Positions 50,412 through 59,712 of a stretch of 64,000 nucleotides of DNA are shown here, one piece after another. The DNA lies in the NCBI GenBank assembly GCA_965249835.1, contig CBDFMY010000001.1, positions 310,001-374,000 of the forward strand, in the 5' to 3' direction. The stretch is from JAHRAW01 sp965249835 (GTDB taxonomy: Bacteria > Pseudomonadota > Gammaproteobacteria > Arenicellales > Poriferihabitantaceae). The first letter of the stretch is position 1. Every line of letters starts with the position of its first letter. Below the pieces are notes generated by a model that saw only the letters and a program-made list of their open reading frames with translations, was not told where the DNA came from and did no database searches. The position numbers and the translations under genes were made by a program.

Positions 50412-52877
50412 TCAAACTTTGGCTTTAAGTTTCGGCAAAACCACCACCTGACCCGGTACAAGCGGAGCATCGCGCAGTATCGGGTTCAGGCGATACAGCA
50501 GCCACACCGGAAACCCGAGTTGCTCGGACAACGACCACGGCGAGTCCCCCCGTCGCACGGTGTGGTTTGCGATGCCGACCAAATCATAATGCTTCTTCAA
50601 GGATTCGCTGAGCACTTGATGATAATCGGTGCGGCGTTGCTCAAATCTTTCCACCATTTGTGCATCGGTGACCGGCAACACCAGACGCTGGCCAATGGCG
50701 ATGGAGCGTCCGGAGCGCAGATGATTCATTTTTCGCAACCTGGCGGTGCCACCAATGCCGAGCCAGTCGGCGAAATGTCCCAGCGTTTCATCGGCTTCCA
50801 CGCCCACCGAGTAAATTGGTTTTTCATCGGACGCTTCGGCATCAACACTCACGCGGATGCCAAGGTCGGGAAGCGTGTCCAGCAGATTACGCAGAATGTC
50901 GGCATCGGCAACGCTGTCGCCATCGTCATCGGTCAGCCCATTCGCTAACTCCGCATTCGACGCATCCATGGCTTGCGCGGTGGATTGATCAGAACGAGCT
51001 TCATCGATTTCTGCAGTCGGTTTCAGTTTATCCACGCCGGAGAGCAGTTGCGCGGTGGTGCTGGTCTGCGGCACCACCAGCCCGGGGATTTTAAGTTTCT
51101 GCCCGGGATGAATGATCGCCTTGCGGTTCAGTTGATTGAGTCGTCGCAACGCCGCACAATTTACCGCGAACCGTTGCGCCACCCGACACGCGCTGTCGTC
51201 CTTGCGCACGATATACAAATTATCCGCATTGAGGCCGCTTGGCTGGATGCTTGCCGGTACCTCGCCCGAAATCGACAGGGTTTGCCCGGGGTGAATTTTT
51301 GCGGTGCGACCCAGCCGGTTGTGGCTGATTAAAGTGCGGCAATCAACGCCGAAACGTTTGGCGATGGCGCAAGCGGTATCGCCCTTGCGCACGCGGTAGG
51401 TGGTTGCCACGCCGGAGCGTCCCGGCGATGTGCGCTTGCCGCCGCTCGAATCAACGATAACCAGTTTGCCGGGAATCAGCAGTTTCTGCCCGGCAATAAT
51501 CAGCGCGGTTTTGCCGAGGCGATTGGCGCGGATGAGTTCACTGCAATTGACCTTGACCGCCCGCGCAATACCGCAGGCGGTGTCGCCGCGGCGCACCGTG
51601 TAGCGGTCGCCGCCGCTGATTACTTTTTCCGGACGCAGTCCCGCCAGTTTCACACGCTCGGCTTGCCAGCGACCGCTTTTGTGAGGCAAGTGCAAGCGAT
51701 AGCCGGCCGGAACCAGCCGCCAGCCGCGCCACACGAATCGCGTCAATGCGCGGTTGAACGGACGCAGTTCCGCCTCGTTTAGACCAAACACGGTTTTAAT
51801 TCGCGTGATGGAAGTGGCGTGTTCCAGCACCACGGTTTGATACCCGCCGCTACTGTCAACCGGCAACTTGCCAAAATAACGCTCGGCATTAATCGCGACA
51901 TGACGAGCGGCGAGAAAACTCGCATAAAAGTTTTTCACCGCGACCCGGAAGCGCGGCGATTTATAACGCTCCAGCACCGCCATGAAATCCGGCTCCACTT
52001 TACGCATGGCGCGCTTCATTCCGCTCACGCCGTAGTTGTAGGAAGTGATAATGAACGGATTGATCTGCGGACGAGTGATGTTGGGTTTGGTTTCCTTCGC
52101 CACTTTACTCAAGGCGCGGTCGGCGTTTTTTAGATAGCGCGCCGCCGCCCGGGTAGCCGCTTCCGGGTCAAGGCGTTCATCCAGCGTGGCATTCAATTCA
52201 AGCCCCAGCACCCGTGCGGTTTTCGGCATAATCTGCCAGATTCCCGCGGCACCGGCTTTGGAATACGCCGCCGGATTGTAGGACGATTCAACAAACGGCA
52301 AGTAGCGAATTTCTGCCGGCAGGTCGTTTGCCCGAAGGACATCGTCAATCATGATGCGATAGTGATGATAGCGTTTCAATCCCTCGACAAAACTGTCGCG
52401 CACTCCGCTTTGGCAACGGATGTTGTTGGCGGCGGCGCGAATTTCCCGGGGCTTTTTAGACGCAAACAACGCCGCCAGATGACGCTCGCCGGCCGCGGTG
52501 ATTTTTTGCCCGGACTCAATTTTGCCGGCGATGGCGCGCAGGGATTTCTTGACCTGAGTGCGTTTACGGTTGAGAAGGGAGCGCGCCGCACGATTGCAAC
52601 CGTGGCCGCTGTTGAACACCGCATAGACGCGCTCCGGCCGCCCCGGGTCGTGGAGAATCGCGGTCTCCTTGCTCCAACTGCGAAACACTTCTATCCAGAA
52701 ATGAACCCGTGGCTGAATCGCTTTGGGGCAGGGAAAATTGTCGCTACATTGCAGCGTGTGGTCGGGCAAGAGATGATGGGCGTGCGCCGACTCCGCAGCC
52801 GATGCGCCAAAGAGTGCCACGAGCAGCAGCGAAATCAGGAGACCCCGGGTGCGATTTTTTCGTCGATGGTTGTTCAT
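50412..52877 (-). CDS. Lytic murein transglycosylase with LysM domains (MltD-like)
   Basis: An 821-residue envelope enzyme that cleaves peptidoglycan glycan strands. Signal peptide at about 1-33 (GLLISLLLVALFGASAAESAHA). The SLT domain holds catalytic Glu197 in LPFVESSYNPAAYSKAGAAG, then GIWQIMPKTAR and FIITSYNYGVSGMKRAM. At least four LysM modules follow: near 430 (YTVRRGDTACGIAR), 500 (YRVRKGDTACAIAK), 560 (YIVRKDDSACRVAQ) and at the end (HTVRRGDSPWSLSE), with a degenerate one between. The middle modules have Cys pairs (TACxIA...VxC), unusual for LysM. It is longer than E. coli MltD (452). Confidence 0.9.
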   Translation of the reverse strand: MNNHRRKNRTRGLLISLLLVALFGASAAESAHAHHLLPDHTLQCSDNFPCPKAIQPRVHFWIEVFRSWSKETAILHDPGRPERVYAVFNSGHGCNRAARSLLNRKRTQVKKSLRAIAGKIESGQKITAAGERHLAALFASKKPREIRAAANNIRCQSGVRDSFVEGLKRYHHYRIMIDDVLRANDLPAEIRYLPFVESSYNPAAYSKAGAAGIWQIMPKTARVLGLELNATLDERLDPEAATRAAARYLKNADRALSKVAKETKPNITRPQINPFIITSYNYGVSGMKRAMRKVEPDFMAVLERYKSPRFRVAVKNFYASFLAARHVAINAERYFGKLPVDSSGGYQTVVLEHATSITRIKTVFGLNEAELRPFNRALTRFVWRGWRLVPAGYRLHLPHKSGRWQAERVKLAGLRPEKVISGGDRYTVRRGDTACGIARAVKVNCSELIRANRLGKTALIIAGQKLLIPGKLVIVDSSGGKRTSPGRSGVATTYRVRKGDTACAIAKRFGVDCRTLISHNRLGRTAKIHPGQTLSISGEVPASIQPSGLNADNLYIVRKDDSACRVAQRFAVNCAALRRLNQLNRKAIIHPGQKLKIPGLVVPQTSTTAQLLSGVDKLKPTAEIDEARSDQSTAQAMDASNAELANGLTDDDGDSVADADILRNLLDTLPDLGIRVSVDAEASDEKPIYSVGVEADETLGHFADWLGIGGTARLRKMNHLRSGRSIAIGQRLVLPVTDAQMVERFEQRRTDYHQVLSESLKKHYDLVGIANHTVRRGDSPWSLSEQLGFPVWLLYRLNPILRDAPLVPGQVVVLPKLKAKV

Positions 52878-53008
52878 GTCATGCGCCCTGACGGGCCTGA
52901 TGCGCCTGATTTGATAAGCGTAACCTCACGATGCCGGTAGCAGAAGTCATATAATTGTGATGGATGAATGGTAGCGCAGGTCAATTCCATGGCGCCATTT
53001 CACTACCC

Positions 53009-54913
53009 ATGAATGATACCAAACCCCAACGCCTTTTTGACGGCGAAGCGCATCCCGACGATAAAAAATTGGGTCGGGATGTGCGCGCGTTGCTCGCTTC
53101 CAAAGGTGGCATTGACGAGAGCAAGGCGAAGCGTCTTCGTAAACAGTGGGAAGTGCGCCAAAGCCAACCGCAAAATAAAACCGGGGAGGAGGAGGATCTG
53201 GCTGCTCTGTTTGTCCGTTTGCGCGAACGCGTGCACCAGCAGGTTGAATTACGCGACAAGCAATTCGCCGCGCTCGAACAAAAACTGGCGCAACTGCGCG
53301 CCGATCTGGAAAACGGCGATGTCAAGCAATCCCAGCAATTGGAACAATCCATCGTTGACGGACTGAACCGCATGATCGGGTTGTCGAATCATCGCCGCCA
53401 AACCATCATCACCGGGCTGGAGGCGTTGCGGCCAAAACTGCACAAACTGACCGAGTGGCGGCACTGGGGCACGGTGCAGGCACGCGAGAAAATGATTGCG
53501 GAAATTAAAGCCATTCATCAGTGCGGCGCAACCCTGCCGAAAATCGCGCAACGTATTCAGCAGGCGCGCAAGGAATGGCAGCAATGGGACGCGGCCGGAG
53601 AGGGCGGGGATAAAAAACTCTATGTCATTTTTGATCGCGCTTGCGTCAAAGCCTATCGGCCGTGTCAGGATTATTTCGACCGGCAAAAGCAACAGCGCGA
53701 AGGAAATACCCGGCAACGCGAAAACATTTGTGAGAAGTTGGAACGCGAGTTTGAGGCAGAGCAATGGCGCGACCCGCAATGGCGAAAGATCCAGCAGTCG
53801 GTGCAGGCGCAAATCAATCAGTGGCGTAGCGGCGGTAAGGCGAATTACCAATCGCAGAAACCATTGCAGCGGCGTTTCGATGCCATCGTGGAGAAATTTG
53901 AAGAACGTCTGGAGCGCGAACGGCAGCGGAATCGAAAAATTCGGGAAAAACTAATTAAGGATATTGCGCAACTCGCCGAACGCGAAGACACCAGTGCGGC
54001 ACTTGCGGAATTGCAGACATTGAAAAAACAGTGGGCACCGACGGTGACTTGCGGGCGCGCCAAAGAGCAGGCGTTATGGAAACGTTTTACCCGTGCCTGC
54101 GATGAGGTGTATGCCAAACGCGACCGCGAACGCAAGGACCAGGAGCGCACCTTGAAACAAAATCTCCAGGCGAAACAAACGTTATGCCAAACCATCGAAG
54201 ACACCAGCACTGGCGATTCGGAAAATCACGCGACCATTCAGGGAAAACTGGGGAAATGGAAAGCGCAATGGGACGGGTTGGGCGAGGTGCCGAAAACATT
54301 CGCTAAAAAAATCAACACACGCTATCGAAACGCCGTGGCGCGCGCGCAAAAAGTTGTCGCGCAAGTTAATGCGGAATCTGGGATGCGAACGCAAAGTTTA
54401 CTTTGGGAAAAATCGCTGATTTGCGCCGCCATTGAGACGTTGGCATTGAGTGAAAATCCCGGGCGCAAAACGCAACGGGAAGAATTAACCGCACGCTGGG
54501 AATCGCTGGAAGCATTGCCCGATGAACTGGAACGAGTTATCGGTGAACGCCGGCGGTTGGCGATGACGGCGGCGGATGAAGAGGAAGGGGCGTTGAAACA
54601 ACTAACCGATTCGCTACCGACTCATCTGCACGCGTTGCATGAATTATTGCTGCAACTGGAAATTCTTACCGAACAGGATTCGCCGGCGGAGTTTTCTCAT
54701 CAGCGCATGGCGTTGCAGATTGAGCGATTGTCCGTAGCCATGGGCAAGGGCAGTAGTGAAACCAAATCGGTCGAGGAGTTGATACGGGATATTTTGCTGC
54801 TGGGTGCGGTGGATGCAAAGTCGCACCGGCCGGCGTTTGCGCGGTTGGAGTGCTGCCGGCGGGCAGCCGGTAAAAAAACTTCGGTGCCTAATAAAACAAG
54901 CCAAGCATGGTAA
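53009..54913 (+). CDS. DUF349 repeat protein
   Basis: A 634-residue, highly charged, Gln-, Arg- and Lys-rich protein expected to be mostly helical or coiled coil. DUF349-like segments recur: WKEVRQS-like WEVRQSQPQ near 50, RIQQARKEWQQWDAAGE near 190, LQTLKKQWAPTVTC near 350 and LGKWKAQWDGLGEVPK near 430. No enzyme motif is visible. Gammaproteobacterial relatives are of unclear function. ATG 53009 is preferred; an ATG at 52964 in frame is possible. It runs tail to tail with the SLC13 transporter and overlaps it by 26 bases. Confidence 0.8.
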   Translation: MNDTKPQRLFDGEAHPDDKKLGRDVRALLASKGGIDESKAKRLRKQWEVRQSQPQNKTGEEEDLAALFVRLRERVHQQVELRDKQFAALEQKLAQLRADLENGDVKQSQQLEQSIVDGLNRMIGLSNHRRQTIITGLEALRPKLHKLTEWRHWGTVQAREKMIAEIKAIHQCGATLPKIAQRIQQARKEWQQWDAAGEGGDKKLYVIFDRACVKAYRPCQDYFDRQKQQREGNTRQRENICEKLEREFEAEQWRDPQWRKIQQSVQAQINQWRSGGKANYQSQKPLQRRFDAIVEKFEERLERERQRNRKIREKLIKDIAQLAEREDTSAALAELQTLKKQWAPTVTCGRAKEQALWKRFTRACDEVYAKRDRERKDQERTLKQNLQAKQTLCQTIEDTSTGDSENHATIQGKLGKWKAQWDGLGEVPKTFAKKINTRYRNAVARAQKVVAQVNAESGMRTQSLLWEKSLICAAIETLALSENPGRKTQREELTARWESLEALPDELERVIGERRRLAMTAADEEEGALKQLTDSLPTHLHALHELLLQLEILTEQDSPAEFSHQRMALQIERLSVAMGKGSSETKSVEELIRDILLLGAVDAKSHRPAFARLECCRRAAGKKTSVPNKTSQAW

Positions 54914-56747
54914 TCATCACCACCAGAAACATCACCGTCATAATGCTGCCGGCTTTGAGGAAATCGGAAACACGATAGCCGCCGGGCCCCATAATCAGGG
55001 CGTTCACCTGATGGGTCGGAATCAGGAATGAATTGGATGTGGCGAGCGCCACGGTCAGGGCGAAGACCGCCGGGCTGGCGCCGATACCGATGGCGATGTT
55101 GACGGCAAGCGGAACCAGCAAAACCGTAGCCCCGACATTGGACATCAGCAGGGTGAAGATGGTCGCCAGGATGGCAACGACCAGTTGCAACACCCACACC
55201 GGCACATCGCCTATCAGCAACAACAGTTGCTGAGCCAGCCACGCCGCCGCACCGCTGTTTTCCACGGCAATGCCAAGGGGAATCAAACTCGCCAGCAGGA
55301 ACACGCTTTGCCAGCCGATGGCGCGATAGGCTTCATCGATTTTAATAACGCCGGACAGGATCATGCCGACCGCGCCGGTCATCAAAGCGATCGACAGACG
55401 CATGTCGGTGAACAAGACAAGACACAAGGTCAGGGCGAAAAATCCGCCGGCGTATTTGAGTTTTTCCGGGCGGCTGTCCTCGCGCGGGAAGTCGGTTACC
55501 ACCGCGAAATCGTGGCGGGCTTCGGCAACGGGCATCAAATGACCCCAGCGAATGTGCACCACCAACGTATCGCCGGATTGCATGACCAGATCCGCGAGGT
55601 CCTGGTCGATAACATCATCGGCGCGAAACACCGTCAGCACCGTGGCACCGTATTTCTTGCGGATTTGGGCGTCTTTGATGCTTTTTCCGATCATCGCCGA
55701 GTCCGGCATGATGACAATTTCCGCGATGCCGGCACTGGCAGTGCTCAGCACTTCGGCGAACACATCCATTTCTTTTTTAACCCGCAACGCGTATTCCTGA
55801 GCGAAATCCTGCACCGCTTGATGCCGGCCCATAATCGCCATCTCCGAGCCCACGGAAAATTCCGAATCGCCTCTGGGCGCGACGGTGATGTGGTCGCCGG
55901 TGCGAATGGCAACAATCCAGCCGGCGCGACCGGCGGCATCCACATCCGACAAGGTCTTGCCGATGAGCGGGCTGTCGTGGGTAACCTGACATTCATACAC
56001 CTCTCCGGCGATGCCATACACTTCCTTGAAATACTTGAGCATGCTGCCGGATTCGCCCGGCTTGTGTTTGATTACGGGCAATACAAATCGGCCGAGGAAG
56101 ACAAAATAACCAATGCCGATGAGCAAAAGCACAACGCCGACCGGGGTCACCGCAAACAAGCCGAAGGACTCCATCTCGGGCACGCCGGCCGGTAGCGTGT
56201 TGTTGGAATTGGCGATGAGGTCGTTTAGCAAGATCAGCGGGCTGGAGCCGATCATGGTTACGGTGCCGCCGAGAATGGCGCAAAATCCCATGGGCATGAG
56301 TAAGCGGGAGACGGCAAGGTTGCCCTGTCGGGCGATACGGTTGACCACCGGAAGGAACAACGCCGCGGCACCGATGTTTTGCATGAAACTGGAAATTGCG
56401 CCGACCACACCGGAGATCAGCGCGATGACGCGCCCTTCGGTGTTGCCGCCGAATTTGAGGATTTTGCCGGCGACTTGTCCCATGATGCCGGTGCGGTCAA
56501 GCCCGGCACCGATAATCATCACCGCCATAATGGAGATTACGGCGTTGGAGGAATAACCGCTGAATAATTGCTGTGGGTCGACCAGTCCGGCGTATCCCGG
56601 TATCAAACTGCTGAGGCCGATCAACACCATGATGAAAATGGCGGCGACATCCACCCGTACAACTTCGAAAGCAAATAAATAAATGGTAACGGCCAATATA
56701 ACCAATACCCCGATCATCTCAGCGGTAAGGTGTATGGTCTCTGTCAC
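54888..56747 (-). CDS. SLC13/DASS-family transporter with two RCK_C (TrkA-C) domains
   Basis: A 619-residue inner-membrane protein, probably sodium-coupled uptake of sulfate or dicarboxylates. The N-terminal membrane half shows MIGVLVILAVTIYLFAFE and ISSFMQNIGAAALFLPVV, with a typical SNT-like helix turn; two RCK_C domains lie near 190-360 (YECQVTHDSPLIGKTLSDVD and EIVIMPDSAMIGKSIKDAQ), which bind small ligands in related proteins; the second membrane half ends NSFLIPTHQVNALIMGPGGY. GTG 56747 is chosen because GGAG lies 7 bases upstream. The ion and substrate are not determinable from sequence. Confidence 0.88.
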   Translation of the reverse strand: MTETIHLTAEMIGVLVILAVTIYLFAFEVVRVDVAAIFIMVLIGLSSLIPGYAGLVDPQQLFSGYSSNAVISIMAVMIIGAGLDRTGIMGQVAGKILKFGGNTEGRVIALISGVVGAISSFMQNIGAAALFLPVVNRIARQGNLAVSRLLMPMGFCAILGGTVTMIGSSPLILLNDLIANSNNTLPAGVPEMESFGLFAVTPVGVVLLLIGIGYFVFLGRFVLPVIKHKPGESGSMLKYFKEVYGIAGEVYECQVTHDSPLIGKTLSDVDAAGRAGWIVAIRTGDHITVAPRGDSEFSVGSEMAIMGRHQAVQDFAQEYALRVKKEMDVFAEVLSTASAGIAEIVIMPDSAMIGKSIKDAQIRKKYGATVLTVFRADDVIDQDLADLVMQSGDTLVVHIRWGHLMPVAEARHDFAVVTDFPREDSRPEKLKYAGGFFALTLCLVLFTDMRLSIALMTGAVGMILSGVIKIDEAYRAIGWQSVFLLASLIPLGIAVENSGAAAWLAQQLLLLIGDVPVWVLQLVVAILATIFTLLMSNVGATVLLVPLAVNIAIGIGASPAVFALTVALATSNSFLIPTHQVNALIMGPGGYRVSDFLKAGSIMTVMFLVVMITMLGLFY

Positions 56748-57224
56748 GGGGTGCTCCGAATCACGCCGGGTTAACTGGATGCGTCGAATGCCCGTCCGCA
56801 TGTTGCCGCATATCGTAAAATCGCCGGGAAGCACATCCGGCTGGCGCTGTTGCGCCGTTGTTCGTGTTCTTCGGATGCTTCGCGGCTGGTTTCAGCGCCC
56901 GCAAAATGGGAATCCCCGGGGCTTTTCCGTTGCCGATTCTATCACTAACCGGACGAAGCGTGGGATTTGATTCGGTAATTTGTCTTCATCGCGGTATCAA
57001 AGCGGATGAGTCACGCTTTGCGTGACGACATATTTCACTGGATCCCCGCCTGCGGCGAGGATGATGACCAAGAGGGCGGTGCTCAAACACCGCTGGAAAT
57101 GAGCGAAACAAACAAGCCCCGATGCCGCGCAAATGCCTTGGCATGAAAACACCGAATCAGGCATTATTCGGCATCAACCCACCTGTTGCACTTCGGGGTT
57201 GAATCCAAGGCATCATACACGGTC
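56748..57224. other. Spacer without recognised gene
   Basis: Includes a GTCACGCTTTGCGTGAC hairpin (57009-57025), a CCGCCTGCGGCGAGG module near 57045 and a possible hairpin near 57142-57200 (CACCGAATCAGG...). The 3' end carries the left copy of the IS target duplication (57208-57226). No gene seen. Confidence 0.5.
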
Positions 57225-58588
57225 TGTTAGCAACAAATAGAAATGTCCGGTTTTAGAACACGTGAGTTGTCCGCTTTTGGCGATGTCGGGAAGCCTGGCT
57301 GAGGCCCCCGTTATTGATGGCGCAGCGGACATCAAGCAGCCACCGGTAAGTCAGTCTGGATGAGTTGGCCGGCCGCGTCATAACCGGCCAGTTTTCGGGG
57401 GCCGTGCCACAAAGACAAGGCGCCATCGGTGTGCCGTAACACCTTCACTTTAGCTTTGATGTAGTGGTAACGGTGGCGGTCTGCCGGTATCTGCAGGGTC
57501 CGGCCCTCGAACTCAATGCAGTTGTCCTTGCGTACCCGGCGCTCGTAGTGTTCGCAGAAAATGTTGTCCAACTGCGCTCCCTCCGGCACCGGCACAAAGG
57601 CTGAGCCAACTTCCCGCGGCGGTTGCTCAAACTCTTCGTTGAAGGCGGGCAAATACACCTGCTGGAGATACTCATTGGCGGCAGCCATATCGGTGATGCC
57701 AGCGGCGGCCAGTTCTTTGACCAAGCGGTTCTGGTGGGTGCTAAAGGCCCGCTCGGAGCGCCCTCGGGCTTGCGGCGAGTAGGCCGCGATCATCTCTATG
57801 CCCAGTTGCTGCAAGGCGCGCCGAAACTGCGTCGAGTTGCCCTTGTCCACCTTGCCGCCAGCCGTCGGCGTGTGCCAGTAATGGCTGCCCCGGTCGGTAT
57901 ACAGCGAGCAAAACAAGCCCTCGGCCTCAACCACCTCACGTACCCCCCGAAAACTGCTCCGGGTGCCTTCCTGGTCACAGAAGAACATGGAGTAATGCCG
58001 GCTGGTGGCATCATCCATGGTGACTATCAAATCCCAGGTCTGTCCCGGCACCCAGGCATGGGTGCTACCATCCTGGTGCAGCAATACGCCCGGCACCGGT
58101 GCTCGTTCACGCCGCTTGCGATGTTGCCCGCGGCCCGCGGCCTTCGTCACCGCTCCGGCAGCCTGCAAGGACTTGCGCACCCAGTTGTAGCTACGCCCAC
58201 CGCCGCCGCGCCGATACCAGGCGTAGTAGTGCTTGACACTCCAGCCATCATGCCGGCTCCGGTACCGATCCACCATGCGCATAACCTCATCGACCGGGGC
58301 CCGCCGGTGCGATACCTGAGACAGCCGCTTGTCGATCAACCCATCCAGGCCTTCTTCCTCGTAACGATCAATGTAACGACGAAAGGTGCGCTCACACACA
58401 CCCAGCAACTGCGCCGCTTCCTCTTGGCTCAAACGACCCTCCGTCCAGCTCCCGTATGCCTCTTCAAATCTCATCCGTCGTATCTCCTGTAACACTTCTG
58501 TCCGCCTCATAAATCACCTCCCTCAAGAGCTGGCATAAACCGGACAGATTATGTGTTTTAACAGCGGACAGTTTATGTGTTCCTAACA
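57225..58588 (-). mobile_element. IS1202-like (ISNCY) insertion sequence
   Basis: About 1364 bases, ends TGTTAGCAACAAATA and TGTTAGGAACACATA in inverted orientation, with a second sub-terminal TGTCCG motif at both ends. It is flanked by a direct repeat of 16 to 19 bases (GGCATCATACACGGTC core) at 57209-57224 and 58589-58604. Such long target duplications are known for IS1202-type elements. One intact transposase gene is inside. Confidence 0.85.
57332..58510 (-). CDS. Transposase, IS1202-like / ISNCY family
   Basis: A 392-residue DDE transposase. The N-terminus has a helix-turn-helix (LSQEEAAQLLGVCERTFRRY) with a downstream DGLIDKR linker; the rve-type catalytic core shows LLHQDGSTHAWV, IVTMDDATS, LYTDRGSHYWHTP and the Glu in QARGRSERAFSTHQNRLV. 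The C-terminal part binds NA or contacts ends (CIEFEGRTLQIPADRHR). The frame is intact, and the target duplication is perfect, so the insertion is probably recent and the element may still move. Confidence 0.9.
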   Translation of the reverse strand: MRRTEVLQEIRRMRFEEAYGSWTEGRLSQEEAAQLLGVCERTFRRYIDRYEEEGLDGLIDKRLSQVSHRRAPVDEVMRMVDRYRSRHDGWSVKHYYAWYRRGGGGRSYNWVRKSLQAAGAVTKAAGRGQHRKRRERAPVPGVLLHQDGSTHAWVPGQTWDLIVTMDDATSRHYSMFFCDQEGTRSSFRGVREVVEAEGLFCSLYTDRGSHYWHTPTAGGKVDKGNSTQFRRALQQLGIEMIAAYSPQARGRSERAFSTHQNRLVKELAAAGITDMAAANEYLQQVYLPAFNEEFEQPPREVGSAFVPVPEGAQLDNIFCEHYERRVRKDNCIEFEGRTLQIPADRHRYHYIKAKVKVLRHTDGALSLWHGPRKLAGYDAAGQLIQTDLPVAA

Positions 58589-58683
58589 GGCATCATACAC
58601 GGTCTGGACAAACGCGGTTAAACGGTGGTAGGCTTGCCCCCTTGGTGCGCCTGAGCAAAACGGCGAAGCGCACACGACACAAA

Positions 58684-59682
58684 ATGATACGCATGATGAC
58701 ACGCGCCCAATCAACCCAACACGCTGACAAAAGCGCAACCCAGAACTGCGGCAGGCATGTCGCCGGTTTTTTTGGCATCTGCGCCCTGTTCCTGTTGCTG
58801 GCACCGCCGGCCAATGGGCAAGAGTTGAATGTCGGGCAATTTGGCGACCAGTTTGACAATCAGGGACCCGACAATCTCGATCATCTGATTTCTTCCTATC
58901 AGTCCCAGGGACTGAAAATCGACCGACTGAGTGCCGTCTGGCAGGGCAAAAGCAACACTCTCGCCGTGGGCAATGAAGCGGACGATGACTGGGGCAACTC
59001 CCCGTTGTTTGCTGACCCGCAAACTTCGGGTCAGTCCGACTGGGTTGGCCGCAATGGATTTTCCATTGCTTTGGAACAACCTGCCGGCAGACCGAAAGCG
59101 GCAAACGACCACATTGAATCCTTGCAGGAGTTGACCAAAGACACGCCGAGTCTGATTTTGTCGTGGCAGGGGGAATTCGCCGAGCAGGGTCGCTACAAGG
59201 TGTCCGCCCTCGGCAGAAAACTCGATTTGAAAGGCGTGCATGAAGGCGTGGATGTGGACGACTCAGAGTTGGGTTGGGGGTTGCAAGTCGCCGGCGGATG
59301 GCGCTTCGGCGACCTGTTTGCCGCGATTCGCGTCACGCTGGGAGACGGAATTGACAGTCTCATCTTGAAACGCTTTGGCAACGATGTGACGGTATCCCCA
59401 TCGGGTGAAATTGAAACCATGGAATCCATCAGCATCCTCCCCAGTTTGAACTACAACATCGACCAATACTCGGATGCACATCTGTCTCTCGGGCGTTACG
59501 AATCTCTGGACGGCGAAGCGGACACCGGCATTGACACCCTCGACACCATCAACCTCGGTTATACCTGGAGCCCGTGGCCCAGCACCCGCATCGGGGTGGA
59601 AGTGGTTGGCAAGGATTTTGAAGGCAGCATCAACAACGAAAGTTCCACCGAAATAAAAATCGGCGCGCAACAAGAGTTTTAA
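58684..59682 (+). CDS. Outer-membrane porin-like protein (possibly short DcaP-like)
   Basis: 332 residues with a signal peptide (hydrophobic GFFGICALFLLLAPPANG, cleavage near residue 46) and a beta-barrel pattern of alternating residues ending IKIGAQQEF with a C-terminal Phe, as outer-membrane proteins do. Stretches such as GFSIALEQPAG and YTWSPWPSTRIGVEVVGKDF resemble the second half of DcaP-like porins. It is shorter than those (usually 400 or more residues), so an N-terminal part may be missing or it may be another small barrel family. The IS element's right end lies about 95 bases upstream and may have separated it from its promoter. Confidence 0.55.
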   Translation: MIRMMTRAQSTQHADKSATQNCGRHVAGFFGICALFLLLAPPANGQELNVGQFGDQFDNQGPDNLDHLISSYQSQGLKIDRLSAVWQGKSNTLAVGNEADDDWGNSPLFADPQTSGQSDWVGRNGFSIALEQPAGRPKAANDHIESLQELTKDTPSLILSWQGEFAEQGRYKVSALGRKLDLKGVHEGVDVDDSELGWGLQVAGGWRFGDLFAAIRVTLGDGIDSLILKRFGNDVTVSPSGEIETMESISILPSLNYNIDQYSDAHLSLGRYESLDGEADTGIDTLDTINLGYTWSPWPSTRIGVEVVGKDFEGSINNESSTEIKIGAQQEF

Positions 59683-59712
59683 GTCGCAGTTTGCGACTCG
59701 AAAATTTCCTCG
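59683..59712. terminator. Hairpin between convergent genes
   Basis: GTCGCA-GTT-TGCGAC (59683-59697) lies between the stops of the porin-like gene and rhlB. It lacks a strong T run, so function as a terminator is uncertain. Confidence 0.35.

Noticed and set aside
55185..56195. 336-codon plus-strand frame opposite the SLC13 transporter
   Set aside because: His- and Gln-rich shadow of a membrane protein gene; no start signal.
57140..57224. tRNA or attachment site at the IS1202-like target
   Set aside because: The direct repeat is explained as target duplication; no tRNA arms or integrase gene nearby.
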